Source: Saturnia japonica
Taxonomy: Eukaryota > Arthropoda > Insecta > Lepidoptera > Saturniidae
DNA: 64,000 nucleotides
NCBI GenBank assembly: GCA_033032175.1
Contig: CM065318.1
Span: forward strand, 12,896,001 to 12,960,000
Direction of reading: 5' to 3'
The notes under the pieces were generated by a model that ran no database searches, was not told the DNA's origin, and saw nothing but the letters and a program-made list of their open reading frames with translations. The position numbers were made by a program, and so were the translations under genes. The number at the start of each line of letters is the position of its first letter. Position 1 is the first letter of the stretch. Below are positions 1-12,649 of this stretch, in pieces.

Positions 1-334
1 CAGATTATTTTATTTTACATTTAATTTTAGATATTTTTTTTACATTTAGATATTTGTACCGGAGCAAAACCTTCCTGATCCCAATTATCTCTGCTTAACC
101 AGGTACAAGGCTTGGAACTTGTAAATTGTGTTTAACTATACTATTTTGTACATATGAATCAATAACACTGAAGTGTTGGGTCACGGATACACGATTTAAA
201 TATGATCACCTATAAAAATAGGTTACATTACACAGATCCCATGACGTGGGTTCACTAAAAAAAAACCAGTTCATACTTTTTATCCATCTGTCTCGTATAA
301 AGTGGTATCGTCTATCTACCGTCTTTCTATTCAA

Positions 335-980
335 TCCTACTAATATAATAAAAGTGAAAGTGTTTATGTTTGGATGTTTGTTACTCAATTACGCCAAAAC
401 GGCTGAACGGATTTGAATGAAATTTGGCAGACAGATAGTCTATGACCTGGAATAACACATAGAGTACTTTTTATCCCAGTAAAAGTCATAGTTTAACCTG
501 TGTTATCCTACAAATATAATAAATGTAAAGTTTGTATGATTATTGTTTGTACTGTTGTAAGTTTTATTGGGACGGTTAATGTGTTAGATTCATATTGACA
601 TATTGTTACGACCTGTTACAACCCAATTAAAAAAAAATAGAAAATCCTGTTCCCGAAATATTTCGAAGCAGCTACAACCTTCTCAGGACTTGTATGACTT
701 GTATTGACACATGTATCAATCGGCATTTTTATTACCCACGGCTGTAACAATATAATAACAATACATAAAATCAGTGATAAACCCATGTTAATTTTCTTTT
801 GCTTTGTCGTGTTCCAAAATCAGCCGGTGCATATACAGTAATATAGCGAGGTGATAGGGATCGCGTCCACCATACACATAGTGACAATCCCATCCATGAT
901 TTTCTTTTGGTTTGTCGTGTTCCGAGATCTATCTGTGTATATCCAATAATACGCAGACGAAGTCGTGGGTACCAGCTAGT
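335..980 (+). mobile_element. Helitron-like non-autonomous element, diverged
   Basis: The left end reads TCCTACTAATATAATAAAAG, followed by a T-rich stretch and AAAACGGCTGAACGGATTTG. The right end reads GACGAAGTCGTGGG and then CAGCTAGT. A TC start and a CTAG|T end fit Helitron ends, and both ends match a repeat that is very common in Lepidoptera. The middle (about 786-945) holds a different repeat (family D), so the element appears to be interrupted. There is no coding capacity. Pairing of these two ends into one element is inference. Confidence 0.55.
786..945 (+). repeat. Repeat family D, copy 1 (two partial units)
   Basis: Two similar units, each with TTTTCTTTTG(C/G)TTTGTCGTGTTCC followed by a short AT-rich segment, lie about 105 bp apart. 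Between them is GCGTCCACCATACACATAGTGA, matching the GTCGCGACCACCATGCACATAGTGA core seen again at 4.6, 37.9 and 52.5 kb. Class unknown. Confidence 0.5.
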
Positions 981-989
981 CGAAATATA

Positions 990-2365
990 AGTAGCTTGAG
1001 ATAGCTAAATAGATTTGGTTTATGTCACTTTTTTCCCAGACCTTATACATAATTCTGTATTACGATTGTTGGTAGTTTAGTTTTTTCATTTAACATTCCA
1101 GTATGGTCTATAAAATATAAATTGATTAAAGATTTAGCTTTGCAGACAACCGCATTATCCATTTGTTGATTACGATTTAGTTCCTTATAATATTGGTTAC
1201 AGAGCACTGACTATAATCACAGTAGGCATAGTATTGGTAATTGCAAAGCGAAACACCACAACAAGCAAGCGCACAAGTCTTTTTTAGTTTTACACTTGTA
1301 ATTTTTGCAGCTGTCTGTTATTTGTACCTACCAGTTTTATTGGTCACTCCTATCTGTTATGTAAGATATTCTTTCAGTATAAATTATCATAATAGAAAGC
1401 AATTGAGTAGTTGATTCTTTTTTATACGTTTTCAAATTTAGCGAGAGTAGGCATAACGCCTCTATTTATAAAACGTCATTGCCTTTTAACAGGTTATAAA
1501 ATGTGTTTAATTTGAAACTGCTTTAAAAGTAATGTTCTAACAGTACTCACTCATATTTGACACAACTTGACAAACAGAACGTTTAATTGCGTCATTCTAC
1601 CTACCTTTTAAAATAATATCTCCGTTATCTCTTTCACACGATCTTTTATACAATCAAAATTAACATTATAATTTATGTTAATTGCATTATCTAAAAATAC
1701 AGCTTCAAGCAGACACGCCCGTCAAATTAGATCACTCAACAGAACGCAAAGCATACTACCCGACGATGTAGTATTATAATACCTTGTAAAATATATATCT
1801 TGTAAGCAAAACAGAAACTCACGGTAATTTGTCATACTCACTGACAAATACTTAGACATTATTGTTAAAGAAAATAGACTTTGAAGTGCTTGGAAAATGT
1901 TTTCTCGTAACAATGAAAGAAATATGGTAATTTCGTGTATTTTTAAATACTTTACCCAGTTTTAGAGGATACATTAAGTAATCAGTTTTAGTCGACGTAC
2001 ACTAATTAGAATTTATGGCTTGAGTTTTTATTTTTATGAGCTTCGTTTTAAGGTTACTGATATACTGTTTGTGGTAAGTTAATTGTGTTTCCCAGCGCTT
2101 TTTTAATATTAGCTTGTACAAATTCTAACCAAGGTCACAATGAACAACATTATTCAAAAGCACTATGATTTTTACTATAATTATATTATCTTAATGTTGT
2201 TTCGTAATTTTTCTTTTTTTTCTGACTGACTACTGTTAGCCTTAGGGGCTCTATTCAAAACAGAGCCGCTGATGGCTTTTACAGCTTCACCGAACTTGGG
2301 GGATTATAATCATAGTTTTAATTTTATTTATTTATTACCTACAGACACTTGTTCCACGCTCTTGT
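990..2365. other. AT-rich non-coding stretch
   Basis: No reading frame with protein-like content, no splice-bounded exon and no recognised repeat was found here. Short frames on both strands are chance. Confidence 0.6.
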
Positions 2366-2370
2366 AAAAC

Positions 2371-2600
2371 TTTTTACCCGACTGCGAAAAAGGAGGGTTA
2401 TGTTTCTAGAGCGTATGCTGTATGTACATAATGTCTATTTCTTTGACACGCTCTGTAGCCTAAAAGCGGCTATATAATATTTAAATAAGACCTATGAGAA
2501 ATAAAAAGCAAAAATAGAAAAAAAATTGTAGTCTTAGTGTTTTTGTTGCAGTCGAGTTTTTTGTTTCCTTTTTAATAATTTAACTTGTTCTATGTAGGTA
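2371..2600 (+). repeat. Repeat family A, copy 1 (TIR-bearing)
   Basis: Begins TTTTTACCCGACTGCGAAAA and ends near GTTGCAGTCGAGTTTTTTG, so the ends are inverted versions of ACCCGACTGC. The interior carries the family words ATTTCTTTGACACGCTCTGTAGCC and AATAAAAAGCAAAAAT. Three more copies lie at 10.5, 12.1 and 15.9 kb. It has no coding capacity and is probably a non-autonomous DNA transposon; the superfamily is unknown. Confidence 0.65.
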
Positions 2601-2929
2601 TATATTTAAAATTTGAAATAAATGATTTTTTTACAGATGACTTCATAGTGATTTCCTGACTCTATTATTTTTTTTACATAATTACATTTATTTCTTATCT
2701 CTGTACTGTGTTATTCCGCAGCGTAGGCTGCCGATTAATTCATATTGTAATCATAGCTTACATTTTCAGTTCATAGTAATTCTTATGATAATAGATTTTT
2801 TAATAACTAAAACGTTAAAGATGTCCGTTATTGGCCTTTACAACGTCATCGAACGTTGTTTTTATAATATTATTACGAGTTAGCAAACATCTGGACTGAT
2901 AATCAGAAAAAGCAACTGTTATTAGGAAA

Positions 2930-3125
2930 GGTTGAAGGTAAACGGTCGTGAGGAAAGCACACAAAACAGTGATCGGATCAAGCCACTGAACAACTGAACC
3001 TATTCGTCAGTACAGCTATCCATCAAGCCGAAGATCGATGTCCGGAATTACGATCCTCTGAATTGAGGTCAACGACCGGGAGAGAGAAGAAGTCAGCAAG
3101 CGAAGATATTTTAACGAAACACGTA
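2930..3125 (+). repeat. Less AT-rich island with lepidopteran repeat motif
   Basis: GGTTGAAGGTAAACGGTCGT then GAGGAAAG resembles the motif GTGAAGGAAAACATCGTGAGGAAACC found in many lepidopteran SINE/LINE-derived repeats; the reverse complement occurs at 41.34 kb. The rest of the island (to about 3125) is richer in G+C than its surroundings, but has no frame or splice signal I can support. Confidence 0.35.
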
Positions 3126-4555
3126 AATAATATTATATTTCAATAGTTTGGTATATTATAATATTTTAGTAACAGGTTTTAATGTTTTAAGAACTACGTC
3201 GAGTGGGAGCTATGAATAACGTTGGGACCAACTATAATTGATTAAAATATACTGCTTAATATTTTACTGCAGATATAAATCTATTTAGATAAGTAAAAAT
3301 ATAAAAATTACACTGTTAGAAAATAATATTGGTACATGACTAATGACTAAATATAAAAAAGGGTTTACTGTTATAAATATAATTTGATCAGAACTTCACT
3401 TTGTATCTTTCTTTTTTTCAAAATTTTGTACTAGATATCTATTTTATGCGTCAGACGCAAAAAGAATTTAACATTTCGAAAAATGTTGTTTATCTGTCGG
3501 TTTGTACGTCTGGATTTAACATGAAACAGCTCAAGTGATTTGAAGTAAATTTTTAACACGGTAAGTATAATGTCATTTCCCAATTGATTGGCTTTAAATA
3601 TTATCAACATATCTTTAGAAATCGTAAAAAATGATTTCAAAAGATTACATTTTTTTTCATTGCTAACTGATTTTCATGAAATGTTGTTGACCGATAATAT
3701 ATTTAATTCTGAAATTGATAACATACAAAAATGATCTATTAGGTAATTTGAAAAGTCATAAAGGTACAGCTAGTTATATTAACATATATTTGAATAAATA
3801 AAGCTAACGATTTACACAAATTTGAGTACAAGTCAACAAAATTTATTGAGCACACGGCTATAAGCTGACGATCGATTCACGTAAATAATGCATTACCCGT
3901 TTTACAATTACATAGAAGTAGTGCATCGTGCATTATAGACAATAAATGTATTTTACGTATTCGCAACATGCTTGTTAAAATGGTTTAATATTTTTATTTT
4001 GATCTCATCATAATCTATTTATAAAGTATTATAAATGCAGTGGTTACGTATACACATAACACACATGTATACACATTTGGATGGTTAAATACGTTAAAGT
4101 GTATATACATGGAAGTCTTCCAACTTCTCTTACAAATCTCCATACTTTGCGTTCTTACTTTACTGCATATCTTCTACTTTATAAGTCATTATATATTTAT
4201 ATGTCATCGAATAATTATTGTACGAACGGTTACTTGATCATAAGTCTTCTCAAAGGCGTAGTTTATGCAAAGACTTCCAGTAATTTTTGTAAAAATTGTA
4301 GTTTGTGTTTCTCTTCATGGTTGTCGGCTGTCTTTCTTTCTTTTTTGTTTATATGTATATTTTCTCAATCAAACCTCAAAAACCGCAAAAATGTTTAGTG
4401 TCCATTCATAATCTATCGACAGTTTAGATTCTCACTTGAAGGTTTATGTAATAACGAGTCGTATAATTATCTAGTGTTAGTTATTATTATTATATTGATA
4501 CCAGAACATGACATTTGTCTCCGGATGTATATTGACCACTAAACACCAGATGTAA
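3126..4555. other. AT-rich non-coding stretch
   Basis: No supported feature. The 105-codon open frame near 4081-4398 (+) is low-complexity, hydrophobic and T-rich, and is treated as chance. Confidence 0.55.
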
Positions 4556-4560
4556 CTCCC

Positions 4561-4790
4561 GTTATAGTGGCACGTTTAGGTGTATTGTATTTCGGAACCA
4601 AGAAGGGTTGTAGTATTCTTTGCCCGACTGGGTCGCGACCACCATGCACATAGTGATTGATAAACACGTCACAGTGAGTCTCCTTTGGTTTGCCGTATTT
4701 CGGGATCAGCCAATGTACATCCAGCTGCCCAGAGGCTTACAGGCCAGCATGACAGCGATGACCGACAATAGATAGCCAATTTCTCTGCGG
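4561..4790 (+). repeat. Repeat family D, copy 2
   Basis: Contains the best-preserved family core: GCCCGACTGGGTCGCGACCA, then CCATGCACATAGTGA, CAGTGAGTCTCCTTTGGTTT and TTTCGGGATCAGCC. Other copies lie at 0.8, 11.0 (-), 23.9, 29.2 (-), 37.9, 52.5 and 63.6 kb. Non-coding; class unknown. Confidence 0.6.
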
Positions 4791-4794
4791 TCGC

Positions 4795-5870
4795 CGCTGA
4801 TTTCAATTATTATCAGCCAAAAATTCTTTTAGGCTAGCGTTTGAATAAGCTTATTTGATGTTAAATAACCACAAGGTTTTGCAGTATTTTAAAACAACGA
4901 CTTGCTCTCGTGTGTAGCTGTTGACGAACAAACAAAAAACAATCTCTTGAGGTTTATAGTAATAGCATAGATAAACGATTTCTATATTTATATGGTGTCC
5001 TTGCCTTGCTTCTTATTCTCCGAAAGCTTTAGATTATCATAAGATTTGACCCTTTGAACGTCCTTTAAAATCAACACTTTACTCGTTTAGCAATCAGATA
5101 TTTCTTGCCAACGTTTACTCCGGTACCTACTACCTTAAATCTCTTCACACTTCTGTAAAACAATTATAACAACCAAGGTTTTATGTAGGTGTGAATTTAT
5201 TATTTCAGTTCGTAACAAATTAAAAGGACCTTCGTCGAAAATAAACAAAAACGAATACCTTTAAGACACATTTCGGTCACGCATAATATGACGAAATTAT
5301 GTTTTCGTATCAAGGTCCCGCAAATTCCCTGGTTGCTTATGAAAAACCCAAATTAATATTTTATGTCAAGCTGTATAATAATATGAGGTAATAGGTTTAA
5401 ACCTCTAAATATTAGTTGTCATTTTAAGCAATTCTTGGTCCTTCGTTCCATAAACCATTATAAATAATATTGTATATCATTTTAACCCTGAGAAGGTGTT
5501 CATCAATGTGAAAACTATAACCATTGGTTTATAAAACATCCGTTTTATCGAGAAAAATCGTAAAATCTCGACCAAATTCGTAGTTTTAAGTATTCAGTAA
5601 CTATGTGTGATGCAATTCATTTATATTAGTTTTTAGTATTTACTCTAGAAATTATCCTATTTAAAGCTATCTACATCTGCATTGATCTTATTTCTTTTGT
5701 AGGACTGCAATATACCCGACGATAACAATGTCATAGTCAAAAATTCTTCGTTTCTCGTTGATATATCATGATATAGATTGAACCTCAAAAGTCTTCTGTC
5801 TATAGCATCGGTTGTATTATATTAGTTAGCTAATAATTGCCCCCATTTACTTTCAAACACCCTATTTGTA
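4795..5870. other. AT-rich non-coding stretch
   Basis: No coding, RNA or repeat feature recognised. Confidence 0.55.
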
Positions 5871-5884
5871 AACCTAGATGTAAA

Positions 5885-6003
5885 AAAACCAATCGAGTTC
5901 TCTTACTAGCTCTGCTCGATGACTGGGATGCTTTCCGAACCTCTAATACATAATGACAATCATTTGTGCCAATTTATGGCTTAAATAAAACATTTTTGAT
6001 TTT
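5885..6003 (+). mobile_element. 3' tail of a non-LTR retrotransposon
   Basis: The + strand reads LLALLDDWDAFRTSNT in one frame (near 5904-5950). This is close to the DDWDAFRTGG-type terminal sequence of a lepidopteran LINE. It is followed by an A/T tail, AATAAAACATTTTTGATTTT, typical of LINE 3' ends with short TTTGAT-like repeats. In-frame stops follow. A dead 5'-truncated insertion. Confidence 0.5.
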
Positions 6004-6307
6004 GATTACTCTGAACTCTATTTCAAGGAATTTACAACCCATCTATTACTTTCCCCGTTACCTGAAAGTCATAATATCGTAAGCCCGTATCACAATTATT
6101 AGTCGTAAAAAAAAACTGATAAATCCAGTATGACGTCAATCTTTCCCACCTGCCATTAATGTGTAAACAACATAAACCATGCAATGGAAAGCATGCTCTG
6201 ACGTAATGTAGTAAAGTTGTTATTGATATAATAAAGTGCAACGATTTTAGAAATAATAGAACATTTTAAAGATTGGTCTCAAGTAACTACATACGAGTAA
6301 CTCAAGT

Positions 6308-6440
6308 AATATGAATTATAATTTTCACAGCCTTCAATTTAATGAGTCGAATATAAAATCAAAATGATAGATAAATAATGATAGATCTGAGATTATATTG
6401 AACTTAACATGTTTGTAAATATTTGATATTGTATTTTACA
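6308..6440 (+). repeat. Repeat family G, copy 1
   Basis: Shares AATATGAATTA(T/C)AATTTTCAC, AGATCTGAGATT(A/G)TATTG and ACTTAACAT/ACTCAACAT with 8051-8190 in the same orientation. Non-coding dispersed repeat, class unknown. Confidence 0.5.
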
Positions 6441-6454
6441 TTATATCACAAAAC

Positions 6455-6765
6455 AATTTAAAAAAAGGTTCAACCTTCAATATTTTTTAAGAGTTCCCTG
6501 GGATATCTTTGAAGTTGTAGGTCCAATTCCAATGAAATTTAAATGACTAATAAACGAATGAAACATCTAAATCGCTTCATAAACAAAGAAAATGATTAAA
6601 AGAAGGCGGGCTTGGTTTCAGTATCTTTATTCGTACTTAGAATACGAAGAAGAATACTTAGAATAGAAAGAAGTTATGGATGTTCATCTATAAAAAAAAT
6701 ATACATTCGAATTGATAACCTCCGTCTGTTTTTGAAGTCGGTGAAAAAGGTATACACTGGTATAC
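6455..6765 (+). repeat. Repeat family F, copy 1
   Basis: Matches copies at 22.9 and 59.3 kb: AAGAGTTCCCTGGGATATCT, TTTGAAGTTGTAGGTCC, then AAATCGCTTCATAAACAAAG, ending ATTCGAATTGATAACCTCCG near TTTTTGAAGTCGGTGAAAAA. The intact family has the ends CCGACTTCAAA/TTTGAAGTCGG, i.e. TIRs. Non-coding. Confidence 0.55.
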
Positions 6766-6799
6766 CCATCACACGGACGTATACAAAGGATAGGCGATC

Positions 6800-7440
6800 T
6801 GGACCCGATACGTTAGTACCTACGGACTACAAAATATAAGTAATTTACATAGGGCGTATGAAAAAGACAATAATAGTGTTAAACCGTGGGTAGTGAAAAT
6901 GATATTTGATTTTTGTGTAAATATTTTATTTGATCTTAATACGACAAAAGTCAAACAAACATACTACTGAGATATTCAATACACTGGTGTCGTACTTATA
7001 GTACCTATCTCTTATTTACACTACTCTATGGTTCTCTTTGCACCTTTTATCGCTTGTTGTTTCTATTTGGTTGTCCAATACAGAATAGTTTTGGCTCTTT
7101 TTTCTCGATCTGACTACACTGTTATCCTTACGGGCTATTAGAAGGCTTTGACAGTTTTTCCGGGCTGGAAACACAGCTCGCTTATATACCCATATGAAAT
7201 GAGAGTCGAAATTTCAAGAATAGCCTTGAACTATATGACCTCGTTTAAAAGAATGGGATGTGTTCTATTTTTAGATCATTGTTTGTTTGATTACGTAGTT
7301 AGACCGATAAACTTTTCATCCCTACGAGTAGTAGTGTAACATTTTGGCCACAATTTCACCCGATGTAAGTGAAGATGTGTTCCAAGATGGTGACTCCTCG
7401 AATACCTATTATACCTAGGTACTTGGTGATAAATTTTAAG
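6800..7440. other. AT-rich non-coding stretch
   Basis: No supported coding or repeat feature. Open frames at 6612-6839 and 7148-7339 lack protein-like composition and are treated as chance. Confidence 0.5.
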
Positions 7441-7441
7441 G

Positions 7442-7577
7442 GTTAATTTTCAGGCTAGGGGGGTATTACAAAAAGCGCTACCACCATGCTATGGCGCAGG
7501 CTCATTGCAGTGATTCGAACTAACTTTGATCAATTCAATGTCCGTACACGCTGCCACTGAGCCATCGTTGCTATATT
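7442..7577 (-). mobile_element. tRNA-derived SINE
   Basis: On the - strand the sequence begins GCAACGATGGCTCAGTGGCA, whose TGGCTCAGTGG matches an RNA polymerase III A box. About 40 bases on is AGTTCGAATCACTGC, a near-consensus B box. The body continues GGTGGTAGCGCTTTTTGTAA and ends AT-rich. A/B-box spacing fits a tRNA head, but there is no cloverleaf closure, so it is a SINE rather than a tRNA gene. Confidence 0.65.
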
Positions 7578-8050
7578 ATGGATTCTACGTTTTTCTTTAT
7601 TTTACTCTTTTTCTTATTCCTAAATTTTCGACGATTTTATGTAAATCTCATATCGTAGTTTTCTCGTATGATTACATTTTAATTATTTAATACCTTTTAT
7701 TCCATTTTAAATACGTAGTATTTTTAAAGTGATAACTTTTTATTGGAGGGTAAACCGCTTCGTAACGTTACGCGTTACGCCGCCACTCTGTCTGGCTTCC
7801 TTTCTCTACTCATTGTTCTAATGTACATATTCAAAAATTATAACTAAGGATAAAGTATATTTTATAATCAATAAAAGATTTTATTAATAAATAACCTTTC
7901 CTCACATTCATATTAATATACATAAAGTTTAAGTAATAACATAAGCTTTTCTCAAGTTAAACAATTTCAATATTAAATAGTTCAACTTAAATTAGTTTAA
8001 GTTATGACTTCTGTCGAGCTTCCCGAGACGCACACTTTTTTTTTTTATTG

Positions 8051-8190
8051 AATTAATATGAATTACAATTTTCACAACTTTTCATTTACTAAATCGATTA
8101 TAAACTCAAAGCTCTGTACAGATCTGAGATTGTATTGGACTCAACATCTGTGTAGGTACAATGTATATACATATTTGAGATTTTATAAAA
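8051..8190 (+). repeat. Repeat family G, copy 2
   Basis: Second copy of the repeat at 6308-6440, in the same orientation 1.74 kb away, with shared AATATGAATTACAATTTTCA and CAGATCTGAGATTGTATTGG. Confidence 0.5.
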
Positions 8191-8685
8191 CGAAATTCAA
8201 AGTGCACTTTTCCTAAAATATTAAAATAATACGGTACAAAATATACAAGTTTTCAGAAGATATTATTGTTAGACATTCAGATTAACCTGATATTTGAAAA
8301 CCATGTGAGCGCTATCGGCCTTCCAGTTCACGTTTAGCCGCGTTTAGCGAACAGTGATCGACAAACACTGTCATAATCTGTGTTAATCTCCGCGGTGGCT
8401 GGCGAACAACATCTTAACGGTAAAAGATTATAAAATAAACAATATGTAGGTCATATTCGAGTAACATTTCATGTGTCACTTGTTGTTGCTACAATTTCGA
8501 ATATAATGAGGAAGCACGAAGTAAAAACCAGGAAAAAACCTTGATTAAAGGGAATTAATTATTTTTTCTTCATATAGTTGTTTACACATACATACATATC
8601 ATTATATTAAGATTTGTCTTTGCTCGTTGATCTAGAGAATTGGGTATTTATTAAAGTAAGGAACGTCATATCAATTTTATATCGG

Positions 8686-9345
8686 TCTATACTAATATTA
8701 TAAAGCTGAAGAGTTTGTTTGTTTGGTTAAACGCTCTAATCTCAGGAAGTACTGATTGGGATGGAAAAAACATTTTAGTTTTAGATAGCCCATTTATCGA
8801 GGAAGACTATAAGATCACGCAAAAATCAAAAATGTTGCAAAAACGGGGAAAATGTATTCATTTTGAAAGTTTTCATTACGTGCGCTGCGTAAACGGTTAA
8901 AGTTACGTAACCACCATGTGTGACGGAATTTTTTCTCTTAAAAAGTTCTAAAAAAAGTCCGCGATATTTAAGCCTATCTTTTAAGGTTGACGCAATACAA
9001 TCTTTTTTATGGTAATAAAATTTGTTCTAAAGTAATGCATTATTTGCGAAGGTGTTTTTATAAACATGGTATTAATTCTTATCGAAATATATATGTTATT
9101 CATCACAAGTATTTAATTTTGGACAAAATTGCCCTTTACAACATTTGATTTCAATGAATATCTTATCAGATATCACAATTTTAAAATAATAATCAAGTAG
9201 CACGCGTGCATTTTAGCGGAATGATGTGACAGACGGACGGCACCTATATGTTGTATTGTAGGTGTCTACGATAATTGTTATTTGTCACTGCCTACGTCCC
9301 ACTCTCTCTAATGTAACGCAGACGAAGTTGCGAGGGTCAGATAGT
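8686..9345 (+). mobile_element. Helitron-like non-autonomous element
   Basis: The left end TCTATACTAATATTATAAAG is followed by GCTGAAGAGTTTGTTTGTTT, then CGCTCTAATCTCAGGAAGTA, TAGATAGCCCATTTATCGAG and AATGTTGCAAAAACGGGGAA. The right end is ACGCAGACGAAGTTGCG and then CAGATAGT (CTAGT-like). This is the most complete copy of the TC...CTAG(T) repeat in the window. No Rep/helicase is present; it is non-autonomous. Confidence 0.65.
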
Positions 9346-10530
9346 AATTAGTAAGTAGATGAACAACCTATTTCAAAGAAATAGAATAAAGGATTCAGGA
9401 CGCCACTTAAAAGAGCAAAGGTTCAGTATGAAGGTATGAGTTATCTAAAATCATGGTGTTTGGAAAATATAATATAGTAAATAAATGTAACCTACCTATG
9501 CATTTTGTAGCACTTATATTATGACCTTTTACGATTCTCCAGAGGAAAAAACCTTTTATCAAGCACATAAAGGTATGTTCCGAAAATTATCTGGAATCAT
9601 ATGAAATGATTTCGATAGGTAACAGTTTGAGGCAGATTAAGAATAACTTATATTTAACTAATTAATAAATAAAATAATCTCATTATAAGCTTAAAAGAGC
9701 TTTGATACAGAAATCAAATGTCACTGTAATTGTTTTAACAGAACACAATTATAACTCCAAACTATTTTATTTTTTTGAAAATCATTGGTACTAAGATAGG
9801 AAAGTTTTATGGACGAACGTTTACGTACATCCCTAAAGTCAAAGTGTAGATAAGAGTAAATTTCCATGGTGGCTTTGCTATGAGCACAGCATCTTAGAGG
9901 AGACTGGGAATGAGAATATATTTATGAGGGACGTAAAGAGTAAACTAAAATAAGCACTAGTCGAAAAATATTAAATTGTTGAATAATTGTTTTATTCCTA
10001 GATAACATTATAAAAAATATTAATATCTACATCTATAATAAAAAATGTCATCGTCATGATATTTATTGTAAGTAAAAAGTTACCTAAAATCTAGTAATTT
10101 CGTTTGGGAATATTCCCCATGACGTAACTGTAGACGTAAAATGTTAATTAAGGTGATAAAATCTGCTGATGGTTTTCAGAAAAATCTACCAGGCGCCACC
10201 CGATGTCTGGGACATACTGTTACCTCGTTAGTCATACAAATTTACCACCAGAATTCTATATTTATTCCAATAAAGAAATGTACAAAAAAGGATGAAAGGA
10301 ATGTAAAAAAGTGTTTTATTATTTTTACAAGTTTTTTAAATAAAGTACTTGCTTCAGTCATTCTTTATGCGTGAACATTAATATTTTAAAAATTACTAGA
10401 AATAGGTACAGTTTTACTGAAATCAGACGGTTAATATAAACGCTAATTGAAACTTCAAAACAACGTTCAGTTCCGCTTCTGGACACATTGAACACAAATT
10501 ATAAATACTATCAAGCTAAATTATTAAAAA
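9346..10530. other. AT-rich non-coding stretch
   Basis: No supported feature; the frame at 10141-10374 has no recognisable protein content. Confidence 0.5.
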
Positions 10531-10536
10531 GCCAAC

Positions 10537-10790
10537 AAAAACCCGATTGCAACAAAAACACGACTAAAAAATTTTTTTATATGTTTGCTTTTTATTTTAT
10601 TCCCAGACTTCGTACTTAAATATTATATAACCTAAGTCACTCCCACAATTAAGACGTATCTAACGACACAACGTATGCTAAAATCCATCGAGCCGTTTAG
10701 GCTACAGGGCATGCCAAAGAAATAGACATACATACATACATACGCTCGAAAAACATAGCCCTCCTATTTCGCAGTCGGGTAAAAATAAAG
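10537..10790 (-). repeat. Repeat family A, copy 2 (TIR-bearing)
   Basis: Reverse-oriented copy with both ends visible: AAACCCGATTGCAACAAAAA on the left and TTCGCAGTCGGGTAAAAA on the right, inverted to one another. It keeps CTACAGGGCATGCCAAAGAA and a (CATA)n run just inside the right end. Confidence 0.65.
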
Positions 10791-10999
10791 TGGATGCGTG
10801 TACTTGCATACACTTATGTGACGCATAACATCAAGTGTGACTATCTTCACCATTGTAAAAAAAGTTGGCCTGCACGGGGCGCCCGGCCACGGAACAAAGA
10901 GTAAGTTGGAATCGGTACACTTGTATCACAGTATCGGGACCCACGACCCGGCAGATGTGAGACATCTGAGTAAATATTAAAAATTATACATTTGTGTGT

Positions 11000-11100
11000 G
11001 TGTGACTGACCGACTGACTATACAAGTACCCAAAAGAAAGTCACTGTGAAGATTTTTGTTTTATTACTATGTGTATGGTGGTCGCAGTCCCAACCAACCA
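11000..11100 (-). repeat. Repeat family D, copy 3
   Basis: The reverse complement contains TGGGACTGCGACCACCATAC then ACATAGTAA, matching the family core. Diverged. Confidence 0.45.
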
Positions 11101-12100
11101 CTTTTAATCTGTCCATGTTTTAACATGAAACTGAAATGATCGAGTCTGTATATTAAAAAAAAAAAACGAACTCAACTAACTATTATCCGCCAACACTGGA
11201 TCCAACAATCGGTCTGACTCGCAGAATTTCATGTTTCACATCAAAAAGACATTTTGAAAGCAACTTCATAGTGTAGACTTACTGTGAATGTGCGCGCGCA
11301 TCGTAAAAAATCATTCATATTTTTTTCATAACACGCTTAAAATCGTTTAACTTCAATAAAATAATAGAACAGTGATCAAAAAAAATGTATATGAATCTAT
11401 GTATAGTATATTGTTGGTTATTCTCGACAAGATGTGGTGAAGCGATATACCGAACAGTTTTTGTAAATATCTTAATCAAAAAAGAATTTCTTCTTATATT
11501 GCTAAAATTAGTAGGTATGCAAAAAATATAAATGACACGTAATTGTCCCCAGAAGCATTATTTTAACATTGCTAAGCATCATAAATCCCCTCAAATATTT
11601 CAAAACATTCCATCAAATGCAATTCGTTTGAAAAAAGAAATACGTTTCTAAAATAGTAACTTTGTTAATAAAAAGTCCGAGTCGTGTGTATGAACAATAA
11701 TTTGTAGGTAATAAGTGTGTATCACATAACCGCACACTATGCACTGCTCATAAACTCTACGAGAGTGAACTTTTCTACGAATTGACGAGAATAGTCCTTC
11801 TAAACAATTACTGTACCTTAGATATTACACTATTCATTACCATAATTCTTATGAACTGGTGCCACTTTAGAGCGTGCGTGGCAGAGTTTGAGCCTTACCA
11901 ACTAGGCTGAAAGTTACTTATTTCATCTCTAGATTTGCTCTATTTCTTCTGCTGGTATATTCGATATTGTTTTTTGAATGAATAATATTATATATGTTTT
12001 TTTTTTCAATTACACACCTTTATTAGATGTAGGTATACGAGTAGAACCGACTTCCATTGGTTAGTGTACTGTAGAACTTGACTGTGTATATTATTAGGCA
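11101..12100. other. AT-rich non-coding stretch
   Basis: Nothing firmly recognised. A weak A-box-like string on the - strand near 11905 is discussed under rejected items. Confidence 0.5.
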
Positions 12101-12104
12101 TAGA

Positions 12105-12345
12105 AATCACCTTGGTATGCCCCGACTATGGTAGTATGCGTATTTCTTTAGCACGCTTTGTAGACTAAACCGCTTTATGGATTTTGGCATATTAAGAGGC
12201 TTTTCGGTATTCGTCTTAATTGTGGGAGTGACGATCTATATAATATTTAAGTTCGAAGTCTGAAAATGAAATGAAACGCAAAATGAGATTTTTTTTTCAA
12301 GTGTTTTTGTTGCAATCAGATTTTTTAAAATAATTTAGCTTGTTA
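12105..12345 (+). repeat. Repeat family A, copy 3
   Basis: Carries TATTTCTTTAGCACGCTTTG, TGTAGACTAAACCGCTTTAT, GTCTTAATTGTGGGAGTGAC and a right end TTTTTGTTGCAATCAGATTT. The left end is eroded. It abuts the piggyBac-like remnant that follows. Confidence 0.6.
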
Positions 12346-12649
12346 AAACCACAGTACACGCGCCCACTTTTTTACATGAGTACACGCGTGACTTACTATG
12401 GTAGACCATTTTAAAATGGCCTTTATGTAAGTTTTTATTGAATTTATGAATAAAAAAAAACAATTTAAATGAAATGGTTATTTATTGTAATTATTTAAAA
12501 AAAAGAAGTTTTTTTAAAATATAATTAGTAGAAACTGAAATATATCAACAAATTACTAAAATTATAAGAAAATTTTACATAAATGGCACTTCTGAGATCA
12601 ATGTTTAGAAATATACATTTTTCTTAAAATTACATCTTTAATTTTTTAG

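Noticed and set aside
4081..4398. 105-codon + strand frame
   Set aside because: Composition is Leu/Phe/Ser/Tyr-rich from T-rich DNA, with no motif, and it overlaps another frame in a different register. Chance.
10728..10744. (CATA)n and other short tandem repeats as possible CRISPR or satellite
   Set aside because: Simple microsatellites inside or beside transposon copies; no spacer-repeat periodicity.
11845..11910. tRNA-like A box CAGCCTAGTTGG on the - strand
   Set aside because: No acceptable B box at the expected distance; too weak to call a SINE or tRNA.
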